64,000 nt of DNA from Leeia oryzae DSM 17879 (GCF_000376945.1 NZ_AQXU01000020.1:146823-210822); one strand, 5' to 3'. Shown: positions 26,910 to 36,112, numbered from the stretch's first letter. Numbers and translations are program-made. Notes: generated by a model from the sequence alone, not told the origin.

Positions 26910-28532
26910 ATGCTTACCTACCGCCCTCCCAGTATTGATCCTAATCCACAGCCCAAAGACCACTCCTGGCTGTTATTACTGTTGTGTACCGTCTGGCTGA
27001 TACCGGGCATGTTTGGTCACGCCCCCTGGCGCAACGAGGAAGTAGAAGTGATCGCAGTGGTCAGCCGCATGCTGGACACCCGGCAATGGCTGCTACCTTA
27101 TCTGGGCACAACCCCTTTTCTGGACAACCCGCCTCTGAGTTACTGGCTGGGTGCACTCACCGCCAAGGTTTTCTCCCCTTGGCTTCTGAGCATTCATGAA
27201 GCAGCGCGGCTGGCCGCCGTTCTGATGATGGCCATGACCTTCCTGCTGATGGGGATGGCCGGACGACAGATTTGGGGTGAAAAGCAAGGGCGCATGACCG
27301 TGCTGCTGCTGATGGGGTCATTCGGATTGATCGCCCGAGCGCATTTGATCATGCCCGAACAAGGCAACCTGCTGGGACATGCCTTGGTACTGTATGGATT
27401 ATCCATCCGGAACCGGCAGATTTTCTACAGCGGGCTTGTCACCGGCATCGGCCTGGCATGTGCGTTCATGGGGGGGGGCAGTGTCGTATTGCTACCGTTG
27501 CTGCTGACCATTGTATTGGTACCCGTCTGGGAGAAATCTGGCCTAGGGACACTGATACAGTGGCTGATGATCTCCCTGCTGACCGCATTGCCGCTGGCAC
27601 TTTGCTGGCCACTCTCCCTGCAGGCGGCCCATCCGGACATCTTCCGCTACTGGCTGGCAACCGAATTCTCAGCCCATGCCCTGTTAACAATCCATACGCT
27701 AGGATATTTTGGCGGTATTTTTGCCTGGTTCGCCTGGCCAATCTGGCCACTGGCCGCCAGTCAGTTGATACGCAAGCGCAAAGACGCGGAAGCCACACTA
27801 AGCCACCTGAAATGGCTGTGCGTGACGCTGCTATGGTTGCTCGAATGTTCGCTGCACGTGCAAGAGCATGATGTGACTGCCATTATTGTCTTGTTGCCAC
27901 TGGCCATTCTGGCCACACCGGCAGCCAGCCAGTTAAAACGCGGCTGGACAGCGGCTTTTAACTGGTTTGGGCGGTTCACGTTTGGTGGTTTTATCATTCT
28001 GGCCTGGGTTGGCTGGCTCGCATTGGCCACCGGATGGCCTGCGCATATTGCCCTGCGGATGCATCGTGCCAGCCCGACCTACGTTCACGTCAGCCACTGG
28101 TATTGGCTTGTCTTCTCCATCCTGATCACGCTGGTCTGGATGTGGATGTCCTGGCGTCCCAAAACCACCAGTCGTATCGCGGTGGCTAACTGGGCAACCG
28201 GCATGACAACCGCTTGGGGGTTGTTGATGACACTCTGGCTGCCTTGGGTGGTTGCCGCGAAAGATTACCGGCCCATGCTGGTCGAACTGACACAACACCT
28301 GCCAAAAAATGCATGTGTATCAGGCGTTTACGCCCCCAATACCGTGGTAGGTCTGCTTGAATACTACTACCATATCCGCCTTGAGACTAGCAGCCAGGCC
28401 AGAGAGTGCCAATGGTCGCTGCACATCAGCGCAAAGGATGCCGCGATTCTGCCAGCTGATGGCACCCTGATCTGGGAGGGGGGCAGGCCCAATGACCGCA
28501 GGGAGCGTTACCGCTTATTCTTTAAGCCGTGA
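26910..28532 (+). CDS. ArnT/PMT-like membrane glycosyltransferase, possibly phase variable
   Basis: 540-residue polytopic membrane protein of the GT-C ArnT/dolichol-mannosyltransferase type, with roughly eleven hydrophobic segments and a soluble C-terminal domain (about 440-540). After the first membrane segment, FGHAPWRNEEVEVIAVVSRML fits the family's first periplasmic loop, and TPFLDNPPLSYWLGAL the second. The usual aspartate-glutamate pair appears as asparagine-glutamate-glutamate. Such enzymes move lipid-linked sugars onto lipid A, glycans or proteins at the periplasmic face. A run of nine G occurs at codons 187-190 (FMGGGS), a hypermutable tract. No lipid A modification genes adjoin it, so the acceptor is unknown. 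Confidence 0.85.
   Translation: MLTYRPPSIDPNPQPKDHSWLLLLLCTVWLIPGMFGHAPWRNEEVEVIAVVSRMLDTRQWLLPYLGTTPFLDNPPLSYWLGALTAKVFSPWLLSIHEAARLAAVLMMAMTFLLMGMAGRQIWGEKQGRMTVLLLMGSFGLIARAHLIMPEQGNLLGHALVLYGLSIRNRQIFYSGLVTGIGLACAFMGGGSVVLLPLLLTIVLVPVWEKSGLGTLIQWLMISLLTALPLALCWPLSLQAAHPDIFRYWLATEFSAHALLTIHTLGYFGGIFAWFAWPIWPLAASQLIRKRKDAEATLSHLKWLCVTLLWLLECSLHVQEHDVTAIIVLLPLAILATPAASQLKRGWTAAFNWFGRFTFGGFIILAWVGWLALATGWPAHIALRMHRASPTYVHVSHWYWLVFSILITLVWMWMSWRPKTTSRIAVANWATGMTTAWGLLMTLWLPWVVAAKDYRPMLVELTQHLPKNACVSGVYAPNTVVGLLEYYYHIRLETSSQARECQWSLHISAKDAAILPADGTLIWEGGRPNDRRERYRLFFKP
27470..27478 (+). repeat. G9 homopolymer inside the glycosyltransferase gene
   Basis: Nine consecutive G spanning the end of an ATG codon, two GGG codons and the start of GGC, in frame as written. 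It is the longest G or C run noticed in the window, where others reach about six. Slippage by one base would shift the frame about one third into the gene. Confidence 0.9.
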
Positions 28533-28533
28533 T

Positions 28534-28577
28534 GTAGCATAAAAAAAGAGGGGTATACCCCTCTTTTTTTATGCTAC
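28534..28577. terminator. 44-bp perfect palindrome terminator (glycosyltransferase / RND)
   Basis: A 44-base sequence equal to its own reverse complement, centred on GGGGTATACCCC. Each arm contains seven A or T and continues out to GTAGCAT/ATGCTAC. It starts immediately after the glycosyltransferase stop and 64 bases beyond the convergent RND gene. Confidence 0.9.
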
Positions 28578-28641
28578 GCCGACCTGACGTGGCTGGACGC
28601 AATTCAACAAACCTAGAGCAAAATTTTCATCCCATCTTTCA

Positions 28642-31600
28642 TCATGCTTTCTTCGAGAACATCCGCTTGGCCCAGTCGCCCAGATCATCCAGATAGGTAT
28701 ACACCACGGGTACGACCACCAGTGTCAGCAAGGTAGAGGTAATCACCCCGCCGATCACGGCATCCCCCATCGGTGCCTGCTGCTCGCCCCCCTCGCCCAA
28801 ACCAAGCGCTAATGGCAGCATGCCAAACACCATGGCGAAGGTCGTCATCAGAATCGGTCTTAGCCGCACCCGTCCGGCTTCAATAATGGCATGATGCCGG
28901 TCAACCCCTTGATGAACAGCCTGTTCGATAAAGTCGACCAGCAGGATGGCATTCTTGGTTACGAGGCCCATCAGCATGATGACCCCGATGATCGAGAAGA
29001 TGTTCAGGGTTTGTCCGCCCACCAGCAAGCCGAGGAATACCCCGATCAGCGACAACGGGAGCGAGGTCATGATGGCCAGGGGATGCAGGAAGCTGCCAAA
29101 CTGGGATGCCAGAATCATGTAGATGAAAATCACCGCCAGCGCGAGCGCTTTCACGGCATAACCAAATGATTCTTGCATGTCCTTGTTGGCACCAGCCACT
29201 TCAAAACGGTAACCGTTTGGCAGCTTGAAGTTATCCAGTACCTTTTGCAGATCTGCACCTACGTTACCTGCCGGCCGGCCGTCCACGTTGGCCGTGAGCT
29301 TGATTTCCCGCTGCAGTGCGCGACGGTTGATCTGGGTAGGGCTACCCGCATCCCTGAACGCAACCACTTCACTCAACGGTACCAGCAGCGGTTTGCCTGT
29401 TTGTGCATCGGTTTTGGAGCTGACCAGTTTCAGTGTTTCCAGATCGCCACGGATTTGCCTTCCTTCTTCCGGCAAACGGACGAACACATCATAGTTCTGG
29501 CCATCTGGTGCTTCCCAGGTAGACGCGGTTTCACCGGCAACCAACGGTCGCAAGGTATTGCCAATCTGTGCCAGACCGATCCCGAGATCGCTGGCCTGAT
29601 CCCGCTTGATATCGAGCGAGATCATGGGTTTCTGCTCGCTCATGCTGGATTCGATATCCACCATGCCCGGAATACGTTGCATCCTGGCTTCCAGTTGCGC
29701 GGCTATCTGTTTCAGCTGCTCGATATCACCGCCCTGGATACTGACAAAAATGGGTTTCTCGCCACCGCCCGGGGCATCGGCGACGCCGAGGCTTTTGAGT
29801 TCGATACCGCCGATTTGCTGCACCCTGGCCCGCAGCAGCGGGACCAAGGCTTTTTGGCTGAGCGCCCGTGACTTGCGTGGCACCAGACTCACCCGGATGG
29901 AGAACTGGTTTTTACCCAGTACAAACCCGCTATTGATGGTGGCGTAGGTTCGTCTTACCTGCGGGAAAGCACGTAATGCCTGCTCGACTTGCAGTACTTT
30001 GCGCTGGGTATAGTCCAGACTGGAGCCCACCGGCGTCTTGGCTGTGAGCAACAGCTCGGACATGTCTGCCTCGGGCACAAACTCGGCCCCCAGGTGGCTG
30101 GCGATCATAAAACTGCCAAGCAAAATCGCCAGCGCAAAGGCGAGCACCCGTTTCCTGCGTTGCAGGCACCAGGCGATCAGCACAGCATAAAGCTCCGCCA
30201 GGCTGTCCAGTGCGCCATGCACCTTGTCCAGCAAGGTCCCCAGTACGGGCCAGTTCAATTTTTGATGCTGTTTGGCCTGGGGATCATTCCATACCGATGA
30301 CAGCATCGGGTCGAGGGTAAAACTCACGAACATGGAGATCAGGACCGCCCCTGCGACAGTGATACCGAACTGGTAAAAGAACTTGCCGATAATCCCGCCC
30401 ATAAAGCCGACCGGGAGGAACACCGCCACAATGGAAAGCGTAGTCGCCAGCACGGCCAGTCCGATTTCCTTGGTGCCTTCCAGCGCGGCCTCTTGCGGGG
30501 ATTTGCCCATGGCCAGATGCCGGGTAATGTTTTCCCTGACTACGATCGAATCATCAATCAACAGGCCGATACACAACGACAACGCCATCATGGTCATCAT
30601 GTTGAGCGAGAAGCCGAATACCTGCAGCAGAAACACCGTACCCAACAGGGCGATCGGCAGTGTCATCCCGGTAATCACCGTGCTCCGCCACGACCCGAGA
30701 AACAGAAACACCACCAGAATGGTCAGCAGTGCGCCTTCGAACATGGTTTTATTGACGTCATCCAGCGAGTTTTTGATGGCGACCGAGCCGTCGTACACCA
30801 CGCCAAGCGTCATACCCGCTGGCAAGATCTTTTGAAGTGACTCCATTTTGGCGCGTATGTCTTTGGCTACCTGCACGGTATTGCTGTTGCTCACCTTGCT
30901 GATGTCAATGGCCAGACCGGGTTGGCCGTTAATCAGCGCGACCGATGACAGCTCTTCCTGCGTATCCGACAAGGTAGCCACATCCCCCAGGCGCACGATG
31001 GCATCCCCTTGGCGCGAGACAATCAACTGGGCAAACTGGGCAGGGTCCTTGATTTTCCCCTGAACCTGCACCACGACCTCGTTACGGGTATTGCTGAGGG
31101 TGCCGACGGGTAACTGGGCATTTTCCTGCTGCAATACGGCCATGACCTGATCTACGCCAACGCGGGCGGCTTCCAGTTTTTGCGGATTCAGACGCACCTG
31201 AATCTGCCGTTTGACACCGCCAACCAGATTGACCTGACCAACACCTCGGATGGTCTGAAACTGCTTGACCAATTGCTGGTCGGCCAGCGTAGTCAATTGC
31301 CTTGGGGTATGAACGGCAGACGAGAGGGACAAGGACATGATCGGGCGTTCATCCGGTCCGGCACGACCAATGGAAGGCTCTTTGACCTCTTTCCGCAACA
31401 GGGGTCTCACCCCGGACAATTTGTCGCGCACGTCCTGCATGGCCAGATCCACATTGGTCGACAATGTGAACTCGACAATGACCACGCTCAGGCCTTCGTA
31501 AGAGTTGGAGTAAATATTATTGACGCCGCCGATGGTGTTCATCGCTTCTTCGATCTTGCGGGTCACATCGTTTTCGACCACTTCAGGGGTCGCACCCGGG

Positions 31601-31752
31601 TATTGGGTGCTGATGACCGCAATCGGAAACTTGATGTCCGGAAACTGCTCTACGGCGAGGTTATTGTAAGAAAACAGCCCCAGTACCAACAGAGCCAGCA
31701 TCATCATGCTGGCGAATACCGGATTTTTGACACTGATACGGGTTAACCACAT
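28642..31752 (-). CDS. RND-family multidrug efflux transporter (HAE1 type)
   Basis: 1036-residue inner-membrane proton-driven pump. It has the RND plan: first membrane helix at about 10-30, a large periplasmic domain, a helix block with GLLIDDSIVVRENI near 400 carrying the adjacent aspartates of the proton relay, a second periplasmic domain, and a final helix block. The opening MWLTRISVKNPVFASMMMLALLVLGLFSYNNLAVEQFPDI is typical of HAE1 pumps. It is the third gene of a tetR-adaptor-pump operon. No outer membrane channel gene is present, so a TolC-like partner must be elsewhere. Substrates are unknown. Confidence 0.95.
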   Translation of the reverse strand: MWLTRISVKNPVFASMMMLALLVLGLFSYNNLAVEQFPDIKFPIAVISTQYPGATPEVVENDVTRKIEEAMNTIGGVNNIYSNSYEGLSVVIVEFTLSTNVDLAMQDVRDKLSGVRPLLRKEVKEPSIGRAGPDERPIMSLSLSSAVHTPRQLTTLADQQLVKQFQTIRGVGQVNLVGGVKRQIQVRLNPQKLEAARVGVDQVMAVLQQENAQLPVGTLSNTRNEVVVQVQGKIKDPAQFAQLIVSRQGDAIVRLGDVATLSDTQEELSSVALINGQPGLAIDISKVSNSNTVQVAKDIRAKMESLQKILPAGMTLGVVYDGSVAIKNSLDDVNKTMFEGALLTILVVFLFLGSWRSTVITGMTLPIALLGTVFLLQVFGFSLNMMTMMALSLCIGLLIDDSIVVRENITRHLAMGKSPQEAALEGTKEIGLAVLATTLSIVAVFLPVGFMGGIIGKFFYQFGITVAGAVLISMFVSFTLDPMLSSVWNDPQAKQHQKLNWPVLGTLLDKVHGALDSLAELYAVLIAWCLQRRKRVLAFALAILLGSFMIASHLGAEFVPEADMSELLLTAKTPVGSSLDYTQRKVLQVEQALRAFPQVRRTYATINSGFVLGKNQFSIRVSLVPRKSRALSQKALVPLLRARVQQIGGIELKSLGVADAPGGGEKPIFVSIQGGDIEQLKQIAAQLEARMQRIPGMVDIESSMSEQKPMISLDIKRDQASDLGIGLAQIGNTLRPLVAGETASTWEAPDGQNYDVFVRLPEEGRQIRGDLETLKLVSSKTDAQTGKPLLVPLSEVVAFRDAGSPTQINRRALQREIKLTANVDGRPAGNVGADLQKVLDNFKLPNGYRFEVAGANKDMQESFGYAVKALALAVIFIYMILASQFGSFLHPLAIMTSLPLSLIGVFLGLLVGGQTLNIFSIIGVIMLMGLVTKNAILLVDFIEQAVHQGVDRHHAIIEAGRVRLRPILMTTFAMVFGMLPLALGLGEGGEQQAPMGDAVIGGVITSTLLTLVVVPVVYTYLDDLGDWAKRMFSKKA

Positions 31753-31789
31753 ACAAAGACTTTCCTTTTCAAGGGTCTAAGCACCACGC

Positions 31790-32923
31790 TCATGATTTGA
31801 TGCTGCTGATGCTGACCGCCATCCCGGCGCGAGCATCCGGCAAGCGAACGCGCACGATCAGGTCGCCGGCGTTTAGCCCCTGCTGGATGGCCACCATGCC
31901 CGTTGACGCATCTCGTGCGCCCAATACCACGTCTTGCAGTACCAGCCGCCCGGCGCGGATCATCCAGACTTGGGGACGTCCGGCATCGGTCATGATGGCC
32001 GTCGCGGGTACTGTCAGTGCAGAACTGGTGGCCGTGTCAATGTCGCCACTGGCAAAAATACCAGCACGCAATAACGGGCTATGCGTGGTGATTTGCAGGT
32101 ATATCGGTACTGATCGGGTGCCTGCCTGCGTGATGGGGCTGATTCTGGCCAGCTGCGCTTGCATGATCTGATTATCCGCCCCCTCCACCCGGAAAGAGGA
32201 CGGCATGCCGACCGACAAGGCGGCGACCTGATCTGCCGGTACGGCCGCTTCAATTTCCAGATGCTGCAAATCCACCAGCGTAAACATCTTGATACGGGCA
32301 CCAACCTCCTGCCCGACCGTCACATCCCGGGTACCGATAACGCCATCAAATGGCGCCAGAATAGCCCCTTCCGCCAGACTCTTTTGGGCAATCTTTAGCT
32401 CGGTCAGTTGCGCAGCAACCGCCGCCTGCCGGTCCGCCAAAGAACCGCCGCTTTCGTCCAAAGCATTCTTGGAGATAAAGTTCTGCCGGAACAGGGCCTC
32501 TTTGCTGGCCTGATTTTTTTCTGCCACCGCCAGCTGGGCTTTGGCACTGTCCAGCGCGGCACGCCGGGCATCCACACGTGCAGAGAGATCACGCAAATCA
32601 AAATGTGCCAGTGGCTGGCCTTTGCGAACCGTATCCCCGGGGCGAACCAGAATGTCGGTAATCTTGCCATCCACGGGAGCCGAAATGATGGTCTGGTTCA
32701 AGGCATTGACTGTCCCGGTATAACTGACACGGCGGGTGAGTTTGCCATTGGTGACGGTATGTATATCTGCTTGCAGCAGTTCTATCGTCTGGTTTTTCCC
32801 CGCAGTTGCACTGGCAGCCCCTTCTGCAGGAGCAGCTTGCTTGCCTTTCCACACCAAGCCGGCAATCACCAGCACGACAACGGTCAAACCTGTGGCTATT
32901 TTCTTTCCGGAGATTTTCATCAT
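31790..32923 (-). CDS. RND efflux periplasmic adaptor (membrane fusion protein)
   Basis: 377-residue HlyD/AcrA-type adaptor. The single N-terminal hydrophobic segment (residues 8-25) lacks a lipobox cysteine, so it is membrane-anchored rather than lipidated. A lipoyl-like half motif (ISAPVDGKITDILVRPGDTVRKGQPLAHFD), a helical hairpin with many Ala and Gln (about 110-180), and the second lipoyl half (GAILAPFDGVIGTRDVTVGQEVG) are present. Its ATG overlaps the tetR stop as ATGATG, and the pump begins 37 bases later. Confidence 0.94.
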   Translation of the reverse strand: MMKISGKKIATGLTVVVLVIAGLVWKGKQAAPAEGAASATAGKNQTIELLQADIHTVTNGKLTRRVSYTGTVNALNQTIISAPVDGKITDILVRPGDTVRKGQPLAHFDLRDLSARVDARRAALDSAKAQLAVAEKNQASKEALFRQNFISKNALDESGGSLADRQAAVAAQLTELKIAQKSLAEGAILAPFDGVIGTRDVTVGQEVGARIKMFTLVDLQHLEIEAAVPADQVAALSVGMPSSFRVEGADNQIMQAQLARISPITQAGTRSVPIYLQITTHSPLLRAGIFASGDIDTATSSALTVPATAIMTDAGRPQVWMIRAGRLVLQDVVLGARDASTGMVAIQQGLNAGDLIVRVRLPDARAGMAVSISSIKS

Positions 32924-33798
32924 GACGTTCCACCAGCATCTGAAGCTTGTTTAATCGAAGGTTGCTGTTCTTGTTGTAACGGGCAGGACTCGACACCTTT
33001 CCATAGCCAGGCAATCATTTCTGGCACCATCTCAGCCCAGTTGTAGTGCGTCGGGTTAGCCTGCATGGCCATCATCAAGCCGTCTATCAGCGCATGCCAG
33101 AACAGAGCCTGCATCTCAGCATGTTTCTGGACGTCAGGCTCGGCCAGTCCACCCGTAATCAGCGCTGCGGTTCTGGCATAGCTTTGCCGGTATTGCTCGC
33201 CAAGTTTTTCCCGGATATCAGGGGACCGTGTCTGGCCGAAAAACTCCAGCAGCAACAAAGGCAACTGGTTCGGATTATTGCTCAGCTGCTGCAGCACGTT
33301 CCAGATCAGTTGCTGCAAGCCAGGCAACTGCACCTGATCAGGCAGACTGTTTTCAAATTGTCTCGGCAAATCTTCTGCCTGGGCCTGGCAATGCTTATCC
33401 AGCAAGGCAAAGAAGAGGTCATTTTTGCTGGCGAAGTGCCAGTACACAGCCCCTTTGGTGAGTCCGGCATCGGCGGCAACTTTGTCCAGCGATGCCGCGT
33501 GAAATCCGTGAGCGGCAAACACCCTGGCTGCACTCGCCAGGATTTTCTCCCGGTTATCCGGTGGAAACAGCGTCTCATCAGGCCATGTTTCATTTACCAG
33601 CACGGCGAACTGCTTACGACTCCCCAAGAGGCGGCGCACACTTTGCCATGGCATGCCAGCAGCATTGGCCAGTTCTGCATAGGTAACCGACTCGGGCAGG
33701 CGCTGTACTGCAAGCGCTTTAAGCAGCTGGATCAAGCGCTTGCGTTGCAGTTCACCTGTAGAAATGACGGCTTGTGACACATCTGCTCCAGATAACAT
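32920..33798 (-). CDS. TetR/AcrR regulator with two tandem HTH-like segments
   Basis: 292 residues from the ATG at 33798. A canonical TetR DNA-binding domain is at about 83-130 (REKILASAARVFAAHGFHAASLDKVAADAGLTKGAVYWHF). A second, degenerate helix-turn-helix-like segment precedes it at about 20-70 (KALAVQRLPESVTYAELANAAGMPWQSVRRLLGSRKQF), which makes the protein about 80 residues longer than usual. The C-terminal half is a helical ligand domain. It is first in the operon with the RND adaptor and pump, and is presumably an autorepressor released by pump substrates. A TTG 13 codons upstream is a less likely start. Confidence 0.9.
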   Translation of the reverse strand: MLSGADVSQAVISTGELQRKRLIQLLKALAVQRLPESVTYAELANAAGMPWQSVRRLLGSRKQFAVLVNETWPDETLFPPDNREKILASAARVFAAHGFHAASLDKVAADAGLTKGAVYWHFASKNDLFFALLDKHCQAQAEDLPRQFENSLPDQVQLPGLQQLIWNVLQQLSNNPNQLPLLLLEFFGQTRSPDIREKLGEQYRQSYARTAALITGGLAEPDVQKHAEMQALFWHALIDGLMMAMQANPTHYNWAEMVPEMIAWLWKGVESCPLQQEQQPSIKQASDAGGTS

Positions 33799-33804
33799 AC
33801 CATA

Positions 33805-33834
33805 CAGTATTCTATTGAAATACTGACAGGTATT
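33805..33834. promoter_or_regulatory. Candidate TetR operator upstream of the efflux operon
   Basis: Two overlapping inverted repeats just before the tetR start: CAGTATT at 33805-33811 with AATACTG at 33819-33825, and AATAC at 33819 with GTATT at 33830-33834. They share the AATACTG element, compatible with two dimers on overlapping faces. Assignment to this TetR protein is by position only. Confidence 0.55.
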
Positions 33835-33921
33835 CAAATATATCCGTGCGCCTGATTATCCGGATGATTGGCAAACCATCCAGTTCAGCTATACTGGTGA
33901 TTCATTTAGCCTGTGACAGCC

Positions 33922-35193
33922 ATGCAACCACATAATCCGTTCTCATCACATGCCATCGGCAACGAGGTTGTTGATCTGGTATCGACCCCGATTCTGGTAT
34001 GCCAGCCGCTTACCGGAGAAATCATTTATCGTAATGCGGCAGCCAGGCAGCAATTGGCTGATATCGAAACAACGCAGATGGAAAAATGGTTTGAACGGCC
34101 TACGGATTGGCGGGAACTGCTATTGCGGCTGAAAAACCAGGGACAGCTGAAGCATTTTGAGGCACGCTTTAAGGGTACGCATGGCCGGGTTGTCTGGATG
34201 GTAGTCTCGGCCAAAACCCTTGTGCATGACCAGCAGACGTTGATCATGCTAACGCTGTTTGACATGACCGAATATCGCAAGCGCGAGTACAAGCACCAGA
34301 CGGATGAAGCGCTGCATTTGCAGATTCTCCGTTGCAGCAGCGAAGGCTACCTGCAGTTTGATACCGACTCCAACCGCATTATCGATGCCAACCCGGCGAT
34401 GTGCGAATTGCTGAAATGCCCGCATCACCATCTGGTAGGCACTTCGCTGACCGATTTTCTGGATACAGACAGTCGTGATGCCCTGCTGGCACAAACAGAC
34501 TGGGCCAGTCGACAGGGCACACTCCAGGAAGAACTGCATCTGGTGCGTAAAGACGGATCTCGGCTCATCGTCCAGGCCAATGCCAACGCCCTCAAGGACG
34601 AAAATGACGAGGTAATTACCGCCTTCGCCTTGCTAACTGACATTACAGAACGCAAAAAAACCGAAGAGCGCATGCTCTATCTGGCGTTTTATGATCCGCT
34701 CACCGCCTTGCCAAACCGCTTGCTGTTCCAGGAGCGCCTGCAGCAAGCTCTCTTCCAGCAATCCCGTTATGGCGCGCCCTTTTCGCTCTTGTTTCTGGAT
34801 CTGGACAACTTCAAACAGATCAATGACACCCTGGGTCATGATGTAGGGGATGCCCTGCTCAAGCAGATCGCCAAACGGCTCTTTAATGCCGTACGGGAAA
34901 GCGATACTGTCTCGCGCATTGGCGGGGATGAGTTCCTGATCATCCTGCACGGCATCAGTAGCAGCAAAGAGGCCGAGATCGCGGCGCAGAAACTGCTGGA
35001 CGCACTGAAAACACCGATCAATATCGGCCAGCATGCCCTGCAGGCATCGGTCAGTATTGGTGTGACGCTGGTGCCGCAAGACGGTACGGATGCCACGACA
35101 CTCCGCAAAAAAGCCGACCTGGCCATGTACCAGGCCAAAGCAGCCGGCAAGAACACTTATAGTCTCTATTCTGAAGCAGACTCTTCTTTATAA
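33922..35193 (+). CDS. PAS-PAS-GGDEF diguanylate cyclase
   Basis: 423 residues from the ATG at 33922; a GTG three codons earlier is equally possible since neither has a clear ribosome site. Two PAS-like sensory segments (about 15-125 and 130-250, the second ending in TDITERKKTEERM) precede a GGDEF domain. The domain has intact RIGGDEF, an RESD inhibitory-site motif five residues before it, and DNFKQINDTLGHDVGD, so an active, product-inhibited c-di-GMP synthase is predicted. There is no membrane segment or EAL domain, so it is cytoplasmic. It is divergent from the tetR operon. Confidence 0.92.
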   Translation: MQPHNPFSSHAIGNEVVDLVSTPILVCQPLTGEIIYRNAAARQQLADIETTQMEKWFERPTDWRELLLRLKNQGQLKHFEARFKGTHGRVVWMVVSAKTLVHDQQTLIMLTLFDMTEYRKREYKHQTDEALHLQILRCSSEGYLQFDTDSNRIIDANPAMCELLKCPHHHLVGTSLTDFLDTDSRDALLAQTDWASRQGTLQEELHLVRKDGSRLIVQANANALKDENDEVITAFALLTDITERKKTEERMLYLAFYDPLTALPNRLLFQERLQQALFQQSRYGAPFSLLFLDLDNFKQINDTLGHDVGDALLKQIAKRLFNAVRESDTVSRIGGDEFLIILHGISSSKEAEIAAQKLLDALKTPINIGQHALQASVSIGVTLVPQDGTDATTLRKKADLAMYQAKAAGKNTYSLYSEADSSL

Positions 35194-35291
35194 TTGTTGG
35201 TTATTAGATATTAAGATAATAATCTAATGGTTTTACGTACTCCCCTGATACCATTGCAACCTTAATGACTATCAGCAGTAAAGTAAAAACC

Positions 35292-36068
35292 ATGGATTAT
35301 ATTCAGGCAATTTCAGGTTTTGTGGTGGGCATCATCGTCGGTATCACCGGCGTAGGTGGTGGCTCGCTCATGACACCTATTTTACTGATGCTGGGTGTAC
35401 CCACCGCAAAAGCTGTTGGTACTGACTTGTTGTATGCAGCCATTACCAAGGCTGCCGGGGTTGCTGTCCATCAAAAGCAAAAGAACATTCACTGGGCCAT
35501 GACTGGCTGGCTGGCGTTGGGCAGTATTCCTGCCACGCTGCTGACGCTCTATGCCTTGCACAGCTGGCAACTGCCGGCAAAAACCATCGACTCGGTCATC
35601 AAGCACGCGCTGGGTTTTGCGCTGGTCCTGACATCTGTCGCCATTCTGGCCAAGCCCTGGATTCTGAAAAAACTGCGTCACAATACAGCTGTTCACTATG
35701 AAGTCATGACTAGCCGCCAAAAAGGGGCGACGGTACTGACCGGGCTACTGCTAGGCGTGCTCGTCACACTGAGTTCTGTCGGTGCAGGCGCTGTGGGTAC
35801 GGTCTTGCTGTTTATTCTTTTCCCTGCCTTGCCAACCGTCAAGCTGGTAGGCACCGAAATTGCACACGCAGTTCCGCTGACCCTGATTGCAGGCCTGGGG
35901 CATGCTGGACTTGGCAACCTGAACTGGCCATTGCTGTTTACCTTGCTGAGCGGGTCCATCCCTGGGATTTTGATTGGTAGTCGTCTCTCGGGCAAAATGC
36001 CTGATCACATTATTCGCCCATTTCTGGCGGTCATTCTGGGCATCGTTGGTTACCGCTTTATCATGTAA
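35292..36068 (+). CDS. TauE/SafE family permease (near cysH)
   Basis: 258-residue membrane protein with two TauE/SafE half-repeats: GFVVGIIVGITGVGGGSLMTPILLMLGVPTAKAVGTDLLYAA at the start and LLGVLVTLSSVGAGAVGTVLLFILFPALPTVKLVGTEIAHA in the second half, about eight membrane segments. The family moves sulfite, sulfoacetate and similar anions. It lies 45 bases upstream of cysH, which suggests a link to sulfur assimilation, for instance sulfite export or sulfate entry. The ATG at 35292 gives the family N-terminus; an ATG nine codons upstream also exists. Confidence 0.88.
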   Translation: MDYIQAISGFVVGIIVGITGVGGGSLMTPILLMLGVPTAKAVGTDLLYAAITKAAGVAVHQKQKNIHWAMTGWLALGSIPATLLTLYALHSWQLPAKTIDSVIKHALGFALVLTSVAILAKPWILKKLRHNTAVHYEVMTSRQKGATVLTGLLLGVLVTLSSVGAGAVGTVLLFILFPALPTVKLVGTEIAHAVPLTLIAGLGHAGLGNLNWPLLFTLLSGSIPGILIGSRLSGKMPDHIIRPFLAVILGIVGYRFIM

Positions 36069-36112
36069 GCGGATGCCACCAGCGATTCACTCACCGTCAC
36101 AGGAGCCAACAC

